From NCBI GenBank assembly GCA_010909165.1, contig MU008159.1:2480001-2544000 (forward strand): a DNA stretch of 64,000 nt. The letters are read 5' to 3'. The position numbers and the translations under genes are program-made. The number at the start of each line of letters is the position of its first letter. The stretch's first letter is position 1. Positions 21,181 to 32,436 of this stretch are shown here, in pieces. The notes beneath the pieces are model-generated. The model had not been told where the DNA came from. It was given only the letters and a program-made list of their open reading frames with translations, and did not search any database. Source of the DNA: Anthoceros angustus (taxonomy: Eukaryota; Streptophyta; Anthocerotopsida; Anthocerotales; Anthocerotaceae).

Positions 21181-22577
21181 ATGTAGGAATAGGAATCCCG
21201 AGATCCTCAAACAACAAATTACACCACACAATCTCTTTTGCAGCTGCTGTTAAAACCCTGTATTCTGCCTCTGTGGATGATAGGGCAACTGTGGGCTGCT
21301 TTTTACTGGACCAACAAACTGGTCCACCTGCGATGGAGATGACATAGCCAGAAACGCACTTCCTGCTATCAACATCCCCTGCATAATCTGAATCAGTGAA
21401 GACTTCAAGGTCTAATGGCTTTCCTTTCAGGTGCTGGTATCGAATGCCCAAGTTAGGTGTGCCCTTGAGATATCTAAAGGCCCGCTTAAGGCTTGTCCAA
21501 AGGTTTTGACCTGGATTTTCCAGAACCGCGATAATGCACTAGTTGTGAAGGCAATGTCCAACCTCGTTGTGTTGGACGCATAGATAAGCTTGCCTACCCC
21601 TTGCCGGTAAGGAATACCAACCATCCGATTCTTTTCTTCTTGTGTAGACGGTGACATACTCATCGAGTCGCCGCAAGGGTGTAGCGAAGGCTTGGCGTCC
21701 TTGAGACCGAGTTGTTCGCACTATCAAGGATTGTCCTGTGTTGGCACATACTGCAACTCTATCTTACCAGCTGCCACTAACCCTTGGATATAGTGATATT
21801 CCACTTCCACGTGCTTGGTGCGTGAGTGGAAAACTGGATTCTTAGCCAGTGCCATGGAGCCTTGATTGTCTGTATGGATTGTCGTGCATGTAGGAATAGG
21901 AATCCCGAGATCCTCAAACAGCAAATTACACCACACAATCTCTTTTGCAGCTGCTGTTAAGACCCTATATTCTACCTCCGTGGATGATAGGGCAGCTGTG
22001 GGCTGCTTTTTACTGGACCAACATACTGGTCCTCCTGCGATGGAGATGACATAGCCAGAAACGGACTTCCTGCTATCAACATCTCCTGCATAATCTGAAT
22101 CTGTGAAGACTTCAAGGTCTAATGGCTTTCCTTTCAGGTGCTGGTATCGAATGCCCAAGTTAGGCGTGCCCTTGAGATATCTAAAGGCCCGCTTAAGGCT
22201 TGTCCAATGCTCTTGACCTGGATTTTCCAGGAACTGCGATAATGCACTAGTTGTGAAGGCAATGTCCAACCTCGTTGTGTTGGACGCATAGATAAGCTTG
22301 CCTACCCCTTGCCGGTAAGGAATACCAACCATCTGATTCTTTTCTTCTTGTGTAGACGGTGACATACTCTTACTGAGTTTCTGTCCTGCAGCAAGGGTGT
22401 AGCAGAAGGCTTCGCGTCCTTGAGACCGAGTTGTTCTGCACTATCAAGCAGATACCTTGGTTGAGTTAATGTCATAACTCTGGCTTGCCTGTCCCTCTGT
22501 ATGAGGATGCCGAGACAGCTTTGTAAAGGTCCGAGACTTGACATTTTAAATCTCCTTGCAAGCCTATCTGTGATCAT
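19795..22577 (-). pseudogene. Copia 1 RNase H region, repeated
   Basis: The best copy, 22365-21724, encodes the RT/RNase H linker (YRQGVGKLIYASNTTRLDIA), then TDSDYAGD, SSTEVEYRVL, HTDNQGSMALAKNP and HSRTKHVEVEYHYI, the conserved acidic and substrate-contact motifs of copia RNase H. Partial copies lie at 21451-20933, 20616-20329 and 20025-19795. The segment 22577-22302 holds the upstream linker (LARRFKMSSLGPLQSCLGI). The enzyme would degrade RNA in RNA/DNA hybrids during reverse transcription. The repeated, frameshifted structure cannot give one normal polyprotein. Confidence 0.9.
21019..22445 (-). repeat. Tandem duplication in copia 1: ~710-bp unit x2
   Basis: Units 21019-21725 and 21726 to about 22445 both start AAGGATTGTCCTGTG and contain most of RNase H. 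The junction at 21720 joins CTATCAAG and CTGAAGGATTG sequences. The first unit has several triplet losses, for example GTAGCGAAGG against GTAGCAGAAGG. Confidence 0.88.
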
Positions 22578-23107
22578 TGTAATAAATGCCTGGCTGTTGC
22601 TTGACAGATCAAGTCATCAACGTACACGGCCAGGTAACAAACTACATCGCCTTTCTTGTAGATATAAAGGCTGCCGTCTGCCAGGCTTTTAATGAAACCT
22701 AAAGCTAGAAGTTCGTAATCCATCTGCTCCATTTCATTGTCGATTGCTTGAGACCATATGTGCACTTAATTAGCCTCGCACATGGTCCTCTTTGCCCTTA
22801 ACCTCATACCGGAGGTTGTTGCATGTATATTTACGTATCAAGCTTTCCGTAAGAAAGTCGTCTTTACATCATACATCTGTAATTCATAATTGTGATGTGT
22901 TGATATTGCGAGGATGATGCGAAGTGTGGCTAGCTTCACTACTGGAGCGAAGGTCTCAAGATAATCAAGTCCAGGGACTTGTGAGAAACCTCTTGCTACT
23001 AGCCTTGCTTTATACCTATCAAAGGTACCATCGACTTTAATTTTTAGTTTGAATACCCACTTACAGGACACCATTTTTCCGCCAGAGGTAACTTTGCTAT
23101 CTCCCAT
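22574..23107 (-). pseudogene. Copia 1 reverse transcriptase
   Basis: 23107-22838 encodes the start of the RVT_2 domain (CKWVFKLKIKVDGTFDRYKA, ARGFSQVPGLDYLETFAPVV, then the DVKTTFL region). 22765-22574 carries the active-site block LAVYVDDL. The palm section between them (about 22838-22766) is degenerate, and the frames do not join. Confidence 0.88.
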
Positions 23108-23528
23108 GTGCCATTTTCTATCAGTGAATCATACTCTGACTGTATAGCCTTCTCCCACTCCTTGTGGTCAGGTCTACTCAAAGCTTCCACATAGGACTAT
23201 GGTTCTATCGGGTCGAGAGAGGTGGGCGCATGAGTCACATGAGCGGAGGAAGCTCGAAAATCGAGGCCGTGTCGGAGGTCTCCTTTCACGAGTGGGATAT
23301 CGCGAAAGGGTTCGCGGCAGTCTTGGTGGGGGTTCAGTTCTTCGTGTTCTTGAGTATCAACTTCTTCGCCAAAGATCAATCGGGCTGATTATGATCAGCC
23401 TCAGATGGGTAATATCGGGATCCTGCATTTGTGGCTCGGCATAGCGGAGGTTCATTGTCTAACTCGCCTCTACATGTTCCCCACCGCAGGGATGTCCGCG
23501 CGGGAGCTCGAGTGCCATGATCGAAAGA

Positions 23529-24485
23529 TCAAAATGAGACATATGTTGTCCTCGGTGTCATCAAAATGTAGGATGTGTTTGTGCTCCCACCAAGCCCAAG
23601 TGCGGCCCTCATCAAAGGTAACACTTGAGCATAAACCATCGTGTTTGTGGGGACATCATACAATTTGTATGCTTTGATGCCCTCCGTATAACCAAGCATA
23701 AGAAGTTTCCTTGCCTTATCTCGCAAGTTTCTTCCGCTTGTCTCTAGGTATGAAAGCATAAGGTGGCAACCAAAATCCTCAAATGTCAAGAGATGGTTTC
23801 CTACCGTGAATGCCTCATAGGGTGTCTGTCCAAGAATGTTAGTAGGTAACTGCTACGGAGGTAAGTGGAAGTCATAAGTGCTTCCGCCCAATATGGCAAA
23901 TCGAGCATCATGAAGCAAGGAGGAAATCATTTCGCAAGGTAAGGTTAAGACGCCCGCCACTCCATTCTGTTGGGGAGTGTAGACAACCGTAAGTTGTCGA
24001 CCAATTCCCTCGTCTTCTGATGGGACTGGAATTCGTTAGAGGTATATTCACCACCATTGTCGGACCTAAGAGTTTTAAGCTTTCCACCCAAATTGCTCAA
24101 AGAATTTGATGTACTCCTTGAAATAGGAGAAACATTCACTCTTGTTCTTCAGCATGTATGAAGTGACAAATCTGCTTTTGTCATCTGTAAATGTTAGGAA
24201 GTACTTGCCACCACCGATGGAATCCTGTGACAAGGGTCCACAAATATCAGTGTGCACAAGTTCTAGGAGATCATTGGCTCGGTGAGGGGCCTTATTCTTA
24301 AAGGCTGCTTGGTGCCTTTTCGAAAGCACACAAGCTTCACAAAGTGGGATAGCGGTCAAAGGGCCTATTTGTCCATCCTGGTAAAGGTCACTCACAGCCA
24401 ACTTCTGAAGTTTTGCCATGTGAGGATGACCAAGGCGGGCATGCCACAACTTAGATTTTGCTATCTCACAGTGATGCTGTGACAC
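23529..24485 (-). pseudogene. Copia 1 integrase
   Basis: 24485-24075 encodes the GAG-pre-integrase domain (LWHARLGHPHMAKLQ, CEACVLSKRHQA) followed by the catalytic core (LELVHTDICGPL, TDDKSRFV). 24139-23945 contains LRSDNGGEYTSNEF with the second catalytic Asp, and 23789-23529 the C-terminal part (LMLGYTEGIKAYKLYD). The enzyme inserts the cDNA copy into host DNA. Frameshifts separate the segments. Confidence 0.88.
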
Positions 24486-24587
24486 GCCCCTGTAAGGTGA
24501 GACTCGACTACTCCACTATGCAAATGGAGACGAAACAGATCATGGTCAGAAGACCCATAGGCAAGTACCTTCTGTGGTCAAATGCAT

Positions 24588-24986
24588 CTATGACTTGACA
24601 ACTGCTCTAGTAAATAGGATATGGCAATTATTTTCTGCATTCAGTTTTCTAACCGAAATGAGATTTCTGGTCATGTCAGGCACGTAATAAACACCTTGCA
24701 GTGTCAGGGTGACTCCAGAAGAAACTGGCAAGTCTACTGTACCACGACCAGGAGATACCAAAGACCTATCATCTCCAAGGTAAACATACTGATCATTCAC
24801 TGACCTGAATGTTGTAAATGAGTTTCTATCAAAGCAGATATGAGCTGTTGCTCCTGTATCTAAGTACCACTCAGATGTGGGTTTTAAATGTGCTTTGGCA
24901 GACAAACATATAGGGAGCAAGAGTGGACTAGCAAACTCCCTGGTCCCAACAGTCAGGGCAGATGGAGTGTTTTGCTTTTTGACCAC
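24588..24986 (-). pseudogene. Copia 1 protease and adjacent segment
   Basis: The frame contains WYLDTGATAHIC, the aspartic protease DTG active site, followed by a typical copia continuation (YVPDMTRNLISVRKLNAE). It lies between the gag zinc knuckle and the integrase, as expected. Confidence 0.88.
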
Positions 24987-25045
24987 AACGTGTGTCTCAG
25001 CACTCGATGATCCCTCCTTGCGAGGTACTCCAGCCTGTTTCTTTC

Positions 25046-25932
25046 GACAATCACGTTCCCAATGTCCAGGTATTTTGCACCAATTGCAAGTACCTGATTT
25101 TTTATTTTTCTTGCTGGAAGGATTAGCTCATGAGCTACCTCCCTAGAGGAGCTACCACCACCACGAGAGGAGAATCTTCCACCTCCTCGTCCCGGTTTGA
25201 TGTGTACAAGGCCCTGTTGCTTGCTCAGAGCGCTCTTGCTAGCCTCCTCTTGAAGCATAGTACTAACAAGCTCGAGAATGACATCTCCGGCATCTCAATG
25301 CCTTGTTTCCTTGCTATGATGTAGCCTGGCTTGTGCAGCGTGTGATGTCACGAAATGTGACCAGGACTCGAAGCGAGAGGAGAAGTCTCATGACCAGTTC
25401 TTCTTGTCATGATTATTTTAGAGGCACCTTCTAGTTTTGAAGCGAGGGTCCTGAAGGTACTGATATGTCTCTCCACGGAATCTCCATCCTTCATTCTGTA
25501 GTTCTGAAAGTTGCGCATTGCTGCCATTGTACTAACCTTATTGGATCCTGCATAGAGATCAGAGAGACGGGTCCAAATCTCGGCCGAAGTTTTTGCCCCA
25601 CCAGTCTGCCTCAACATGTCAGATGTTAGGCCACTGCGTATAAGGTATTTGGCTGCGCTATCTTTAGCTAACCATTCTTTGCCAGACTTACCCTCTCCGG
25701 GATACTCTATCTTTCCGGTTGCATGTTTCAGCAAGTTCCTAACTTCAAGGATACCCTCCATCCGGATTACCCAAATATCATAGTCAGTACCATTAAACCT
25801 ATCCTTCTCCTTGAAGGAATCATTAGCAATGCCAGAGGATGATGAAGTGTCACCCATCCTAGGTTTGTGTGTTGACTCAAACTCGTCTTCCAAAGTTTCT
25901 GTTGTCTCCTGATCACTATCTGCTGCGTCCAT
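25046..25932 (-). pseudogene. Copia 1 gag with zinc knuckle
   Basis: 25932-25348 encodes the gag core (RFNGTDYDIWVIRMEGILEV, then SAEIWTRLSDLYAG and GDSVERHISTFRTLASKLEG), the UBN2-type region. A CCHC knuckle, CNWCKIPGHWERDC, is encoded at about 25088-25046 in another frame, followed by RKKQAG. The protein would form the virus-like particle and bind RNA. At least one frameshift separates core and knuckle. Confidence 0.88.
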
Positions 25933-26956
25933 AGGACTAACTTATAGTGGGTGTTGGTTGTGGTGCTGCAGGGTTTGATCCCAAGCAGCCCTACATGCAG
26001 CAATTCTAGAGCTCCTCATCTCAAACTTATTGTATGCGTAAGTTGAGCATGAAGGACAAGAATTAGGTGAGTCAAACTTCCTCTCGTGATTAGTTTTGCT
26101 CACGTGCTTACTATGCTTGAATCTTTGGATTACTAAGCAATTCAGTTTCAATAGCATCACTAGCTTGTAATCTATATGAACAAGTCGCTCCTTCAAGTCC
26201 CGGAGATCAATCGTGGAAATATGGCCAGCAATTTGATTGCATCTCGCTTCAACATTCTGTTATTAGCCTCAAGACGAACAAGTGTGTTTACACGATTTGT
26301 GATGCGGCCGATTGTGAGGAAGCCGTCGGTGGTCATTTCCATCAAGTGGTTGTACCAGAGCGCTTGAGTTGTTCTTGTCTTGGAGGAAGTGTGAATGTAA
26401 GATCAAGCTCCTGTGGGAATAGCAATTCAACAATTGTGTTGAATGCTTCCTTTAGCTCTTCACTGGTTGAGTCCGTGCTCGTGGCTCCATTCTCGACGCA
26501 CATGTAATTGATTGGCTAGTGTTAGCCTATCTAGGACTCTATATCTATTACGCCTAGGAATCGATTGTAGGCGATCCCAGCCTCTGGGCTCGGGATATTT
26601 GCCATGGCTTCAAGCCGGTTGATGTTTTCTAGGATGCAGAACTTCTGCATTTTAGAAATTCTTTATAAAACTATATGCAAATCTGCCTATTAGGCAGTTG
26701 TTCTAGTGCATTTTCATGGAATTGTCTAAATTGGCAATTTCAATGAAGATGCATTAGAAAACCTGTCTGATACTGCAGAAATTTGCATATGTTTTTCCTA
26801 AAAGAAAACATCATAAACTATTTTCTTGAAAATCTTCTTGTTTCTTTATTTGACTTCATTTTCAAAACAAGAAAACAACAGAAGACAAATTCATGCACAT
26901 CTTCTAGTGCAGAATTTTTATGTGCATCTATTTAGATGCTTTCTACATAGTATCTT
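25933..26956 (-). other. Copia 1 5' leader
   Basis: About 1 kb between the PBS and the gag start, AT-rich, without a supported ORF. Confidence 0.6.
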
Positions 26957-26968
26957 GCTCTGATACCA
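26957..26968 (-). promoter_or_regulatory. Copia 1 primer-binding site
   Basis: TGGTATCAGAGC on the minus strand directly follows the 5' LTR. This is the classic copia PBS complementary to the 3' end of initiator tRNA-Met. Confidence 0.93.
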
Positions 26969-27214
26969 TGACAATTTATATGGATTATGTAGATTAATTA
27001 CAACATTAAGTAATTACAGATTAATTGAGAATCAAGAAAAGAGTCTAAAGTGCTTATGCGAAAAGGCAACTTAAACTTAATCTAAACGATGTGACTATTC
27101 ACGAAAAGTCGTAACCCTAACGAAAAGACATCTACCTAACTCAACATCATACTAAGGATTATTTATCGTAATTATCCTTAGACCTATAGTCATGATATCA
27201 ACATAATACCAATA
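26969..27214 (-). repeat. Copia 1 5' LTR
   Basis: 246 bp, matching 18353-18598 with four C/T differences. It would contain the element's promoter; no TATA box could be fixed with confidence. Confidence 0.95.
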
Positions 27215-27219
27215 ATGGA
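27215..27219 (+). repeat. Target site duplication ATGGA, right copy
   Basis: The repeat of 18348-18352 lies at the right edge of the copia element. Confidence 0.92.
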
Positions 27220-28312
27220 TGCATGGGAAAATGCAGGGCCAGGGGAGAGAGCGAATGGACGCGGTTGGAGTGTGAAGCGGAAATCAGCTTTTGCTCTCCA
27301 CTTGCCCTACTTACGATCTATTCCCAGGTTGTGGCTGAAGGACGTGATGCACACTGAGGTGAACAATGCCCAAGCGTTATGGAACATTTGGACTGGAGTT
27401 TGGGACACGCACAATGCCAAGGTTGACCTCGTTGACTTGGACTCCAAGCCTTGGTTGTGGCCTGTTGTTGACGACCATGATGAGACCCACCTGCCGGATG
27501 CATCGTACGCACTTTCGAAAACTGACATTCAAGCGGTGAAAGATGAGCTTTGTAGGATCAGACCACCAACTGCCTTCGGCGCAAACCTTTCCTCTTCTTT
27601 TGGTGGGTCTAAAATAACTGGTCTAAAGAGCCATGATTGGCACCTTCTGATGCATTTTTCCCTATTGCCTTGCGGGCGTTTGAAGGGGCCTGAGTATGCC
27701 TGTTTTGTTGAGCTTAGTGGCTTATACCGCTGGATATGTCGGAAGGTTATAAATCCAGCTGAGATTCCAGCAATGCAGGTTAAGATGGTGAACACTATAG
27801 TGGCATTGGAGCGGTGTTATCCGTCAGTCTTGTGGAACCCTATGCAACACCTGCTCATCCACCTCCTGGACGAGGTAGAAACGCATGGCCCAGTCCACGT
27901 CCGATGGATGTACCCTGTGGAGAGGCATCTCCATGTATTGAAGCAGTCGATCCGCCAGCGAGCAAAGCCGAAAGGGAGCATGGCCACAGGGCATCTTGCC
28001 ATGGAGAGCATGTTTTTCGCGAGTGATTTCCTGGCAGCAAGGACCCCTGGTGAAGCACATTTATTCCAGCAAACCACGCATTCCCGCACCGAGGAGCGGC
28101 CCGTGGGGAAAGGCAAGCGAAAACCACATGCGCTCAAGAGCGAAAGCGTCTGCATTGGCACTTCCTCCGCATTCGGGTCGTGCGAGTCGACTCGATGGCG
28201 CGACCGAGGCGCTTTTGACATGGTTGGGCGGGGGTTCTTTCGGGGAGGTGGGCAAGCATGGAAGACTACAATGACCTCCAGCGCTATGGTGTTTGGTCCC
28301 GAATCAAGGTAA
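27215..28312 (+). pseudogene. CACTA TNP2-type transposase, C-terminal part
   Basis: A long intact frame (365 codons) continues the transposase from 18352 in the same phase once the copia element and one ATGGA copy are ignored. Conserved TNP2 blocks are LWLKDVMHTEVNNAQALW, ITGLKSHDWHLLMHFSLLP, and GPVHVRWMYPVERHL followed by an Arg/Lys-rich HVLKQSIRQRAKPKGSMA. The family catalyses cut-and-paste transposition by binding the CACTA ends. The part after about 28050 is less family-like. The first ATG of this frame is the target duplication itself, so it is not a natural start. Confidence 0.88.
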
Positions 28313-29300
28313 CTACTTACCGCGGTTTGGACACGATGGGGTACCACTATCGCACTAAGGAATCGATGCAAATCGGTCAACAGATAGTTGGGTTTTGGCA
28401 CATTCGACATGGAGGACCAGCCGGTTGATTTTACGGGCAAGTGGATGGGATATTCGATGTTGCTTTCGAGGCGGCGGACTTTACCGCCTTCGTCCTCGTG
28501 ATCCAGTGGTTTGGCGAATTCACACCAACCCTGCGTCTATGGGCCCGGATTGCGGTGGGTTTACCGCTGATCGATACAAGGCGCTTGTACCGTTATCGGC
28601 GAGACCATAAGACCGGCCTTCACATTCCCTCGTGCACAGCATTGGCACATCCGGATGTGGGAGGGGGGCGGTTGGTACATTTGCACCTGTTCCTTCCAAA
28701 TGGGATTTCTTACTAGAAAGGGATGAAGACACACCGTAGACAAGCGTGAGCAAATGCATCATTATGGGCGATTACGAATAAGGCACTCGATGGCCGCAAA
28801 ATTGCGACTCGGGACCAGCGCTCTTCTTATCACTCCTTGGGCGGGTGGGTGTGGGTGCCCGGCCGTGATTGCGCAAATGATGCACCGTGTCGAGCTCGGC
28901 CGCCCGATTAAATGCGTGATCAAAGGTTGTCTGCGATCGGCGGTGCTCCCCATGAAACCCGTGGATCGAGCCTGAGCAGTCTGAGTGAGTGGACGTAATT
29001 TGGCAATGATGCAGCATCTGGTCGCATTAATGGCTATTGCTCCGTGTTGCTTTGGGCAGTTCAGCGGACTCAGATGAAAATGCTAACAATATGCAATGGA
29101 AACGCCAACAATATGCAATTGGATCTAGTGAACCACGACCATTGCACTCAGAAGGGCCACACAAAAATGAGCCCGCTCAGGGGCGACCCAAAACCTGGCC
29201 GCAAGGATGCTACACTAAACTACCCGTGGGGTCCTGCACCGAACAGTCCGCGTGCGGGCGACACAAAAGTGTTCATGGCCTGGATGAAGCCTGAAGCTCA
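28313..29300 (+). other. Unresolved sequence behind the transposase
   Basis: Short plus frames (28395-28716 and 28754-28975) could be the decayed C-terminal tail of TNP2, but no conserved block was recognised. A plus frame over 29044-29694 overlaps the better minus-strand candidate and is not preferred. Confidence 0.3.
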
Positions 29301-29307
29301 GGTCTTC

Positions 29308-30758
29308 CTACCCAAACAAGAAATCAGAGGTGGCATTCCCACGACGCACTTCCACTTCAAGCGGGAGGTGCAGGGCAGTTGGCGCGAACATGAAAGCGAA
29401 AACAGATCCCACAATCAAGGCATGCCCTTTGCGAGCACCCATGCAATGGCAACATCGCACGATAAGGTCACAAGCCTCGAGTATATGGAAGGTACCCTCG
29501 TCGTTCAAGCGAAAGTCGACGTATGCCACAAAATGCTCGAGCCATTGTACACGAAACGCAATTTGAGCAAACCCCACTACCCATTTGCGATCGACCGACT
29601 TCTTCATAAGAGCCAATTTCCCCCCCACGCGGTGGCGGCCCGGCGGCAGCGGTTCTCGAGCCACATCCGATTGCCGGCATGGCTCCCACCGTAGATGCGG
29701 TGCAACATCGCCACCCTCATCCGTTGCCTTCACCCGGTAGCAGTTCACCCTCGGCGAAACCCGCAAATCCTCCGCCACGGTGATGGCGTGCGTGCTCTCC
29801 TCCCCAAAGGCGGGCTCCGGCTCCACGCGGATATCAAATCGGCTCAAACTCGGTGGCGCTTGAACATCAAGGTGAGCGCTTGGGTCCCTACCTCCACAAC
29901 CATCGCCATGTTCTTGATTCTCATTCTTTCGCATCTCACCCGGTATGTCCACTATGAATTCACCGAGTTCTTTAGCGCTCCAACACGCCGCTTCCCCACC
30001 GTGATGGCACCCAACCCACCACGGCCTATTCGTCTTGTCCTCGCCGCACAAGCACAGGGCCTCCGTCGTAATGGGACAGTTGGGCCCAATGGTATTCCTT
30101 CATCGTCGACGAAAGCCGGCGGCTCGACAAGCATCGACCACTTACCGGTGTCTCCAAGAAAACTCCTAGTCGATCGACATCCCTAAGCGGAATGCTTGGG
30201 CAACAACATAGTCACCGACCGAGAGGAGTGGGGCATGATTCCAAGACCGATGGGCTTGGCGGAGGCGGGCATCTTGCATCTCCTTCCGCCGCTTTGTGAG
30301 GCTCCACATAGCGGGACACATAATCGGTGAGGCTTCGGCGACCACCGCCATCGGAGGGGCGTCGGATCTCCCGGGGTTCTTGGGCAACCCAATTGCAAAT
30401 CCATCCTGGCTGTCGTCCGACATCGCCGAGGGCGTGAAGTGTTTGAGCGGAAGATGCCACAACGAATTCTTGGAATGATTCGAAAGCGAGCCGTAGTGGT
30501 CGGATGTAGACCCGAAATGCGTGTCAATCCCACAGGGCGTGGTTTAAGCGGGCGGAATATTCTGGCCTTGAAGAATATCTCCTCGTCAGCGTAAACCCCA
30601 TCACGTCGGCAGCGTGCACTGACCTTACCGGACATGGTCTGACGGCCTGCCAATCGTGATGTCAGCGTCTCCACCAACAAGCGCGAGTACATGTCAGCGT
30701 CCCCTTCGATGACAAGCTCGAGTACATGGCCATTGGGCGTACCCCCTTTTGACACCAA
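29308..30758 (-). CDS. Unknown minus-strand coding region (possible TE gene)
   Basis: An unbroken 247-codon frame (30051-29308) is preceded by overlapping frames that continue the same style upstream: 30134-29952 with MLVEPPAFVDDEGIPLGPTV, 30462-30166 with MAVVAEASPIMCPAMWSLTK and LLSVGDYVVAQAFRLGMSID, and 30758-30183 with DADMYSRLLVETLTSRLAG. Cys/His clusters occur (CGEDKTNRPWWVGCHH; RCCHCMGARKGH). Together they look like one protein of about 480 residues with two or three frameshifts. No family was recognised. It lies antisense to the CACTA 1 transposase and may belong to another element. Confidence 0.35.
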
Positions 30759-30829
30759 TTCTCATCAGCTTGTTGGCGTGTGAAGGGGTGGTGGTGGTTG
30801 GTGTCTTAATAGAAAACCTCGCGGCAATG

Positions 30830-32436
30830 CTCATCTGAAGGATGCCATGGACTCGCAGGCATCCGTCCCGAGTTTTGCCCTCAACTGGTCAGAAGAGCCG
30901 GCCTTGGTCAGTGGGTCGCCTCGGAGGAGCCGGCACATTCCCCGTCGTATACCACAACAGTTGGTAGCAGGCGGGGAGCAAGCCACGTCGATGGCCAGCT
31001 CTCAAATGGCCACAATAGATGATGGTGGAAACCTTGGGAGGGAACTCGATGATGCGAGGCAAGCGTTGAGCATGACTCCATGGTTTGGTTTCGTCGTCTG
31101 GGCTGCATGGACTGCGTTTTCTTGAATATGTATACCCATGAGGTGTTGCCGATCATACGGTGCCCGCAATGCATGCACTTGGGGTCGAAATTGCGGATTC
31201 GAAGCAATGGGGAAGCGAAAGTGATGGTAACAGGCGGGACAGCAGAAGCTTCCACACGACGGTAGCCCTTGTCGCAATTCAGTGTTAATCCATATGTCGG
31301 CCCGAAGCAGGCCACCCTTGTAATCACTGCTTTCTATAAGACAACCTTCAATGTTTGAAGGCGATGGGCTGTGGTCCTCTTTGGTTACGAGACCCACCAT
31401 TTGCAAGACAACTGTAACGTGCATGCAACGGCAATTGAGGACCCTACAGGCCCTGCTGCAAGCCAATGTCGAAGCAGACATTGCGAAGGCGCGCGATGGC
31501 GGTGGGAACGACAAGCAGAAACGGGTGCGAAGCGGAAATGGGTGCTGCGTGCTTGCGAGTGGGTGTGACTGGAAACCTGCACCACAGCGCAAATGGCGTG
31601 ACTGTGGTGGCGTCATCAGCTGTGGCAAGGATGGGCAGTGGCGGCTCATGCCGGAGGTGCCCGACTCTGACAATGTCCGATGCCCAGTGTACGTGCAGCG
31701 CGCAACCAGTTTTGCCTAGTGGCAACTTGAACGGGAGCGTGATGGACCACTGAAGGCGCAAAAGGGTTGCGCTCTGACAAAGCGGACATGGTGGCAGTGG
31801 CCCACACACCAATGTTCTGCTGGCTTTCTGCTGATTGGACCCGACTGTGTGCAATGACGTAGGTGGGTAGACGGCGCTGCACCAAGGCATTGGAGGGCTG
31901 GTGAATAGTCAAGGACGTTAGTGTTCAAACGCTGGGCGTGATTGTAGCATCTGCCAGTGTTTAAACATGATCTACACCGCTTCTTTCTCTTACATGTGTG
32001 TAATGTTCACAGTTGGCTATGTCCAAGGACATCCACAGACGGCCTCGGACACTGCGAAGGTTGTCCAGTCGAGTCCACATAATGACATTACGCGTGCTGG
32101 GCGGCAATCGGCATGTCACCCTCACGGAAGGAGACCACGTATACTTCTAAAGGGGTGGGCGGACGAGGAGGGACTTGCAAGATGGGAGGATGATGAAGGA
32201 GACCGCAATGTGGGTGTCAATGACAACAACAGTATGGACTCACGGACATGCGAGGAGGAGGACAAATCGATGGCGACCTCCACCAATGGCATGGCGAAGA
32301 GCATGGACGATTACACTCAACCACTCCACCGCCTGTGGAAGGAGGCCGCTGTCGGACTTGATAAGGCCTCGCCACTTCTGGAGGTCATCCAGTGATCAAG
32401 TTCATGGTGCTCGCCTGATTATTCGTCTTTGTGCAG
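30830..32436 (+). other. Unresolved coding-like region
   Basis: Plus frames (31080-31265 with IIRCPQCMHLGSKLRIRSNG, 31351-31719 and 31967-32395 with an acidic EEDKSMATSTNG segment) and a long overlapping minus frame (31673-31002) compete. The CPQC pair might be a zinc-binding remnant. The plus frames could be upstream exons of the candidate at 32437-33558. Confidence 0.25.

Larger units (their letters stand above)
18353..27214 (-). mobile_element. Ty1/copia retrotransposon 1, complete but rearranged
   Basis: An 8862-bp element on the minus strand. It has 246-bp LTRs (4 differences, all C/T transitions), a 5-bp target duplication, a PBS next to the right LTR and a PPT next to the left LTR. 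In element order gag, zinc knuckle, protease, integrase, reverse transcriptase and RNase H run from 25932 down to about 19795, which is the copia order (integrase before RT). The 3' half contains tandem duplications of RNase H and 3' sequence, and an opposite-strand ORF lies near the 3' LTR. Coding is broken by several frameshifts, so the copy is probably non-autonomous although recently inserted. Confidence 0.95.

Noticed and set aside
19795-22577. Four separate copia insertions giving the repeated RNase H blocks
   Set aside because: No LTRs, target duplications or 5' genes lie between the blocks, and one LTR pair with matching ATGGA encloses them all. Internal tandem duplication explains them better.
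29044-29694. Plus-strand 216-codon frame
   Set aside because: It overlaps the longer minus-strand chain, whose frames continue across shifts. The plus frame has no such continuation, though the strand choice is not certain.
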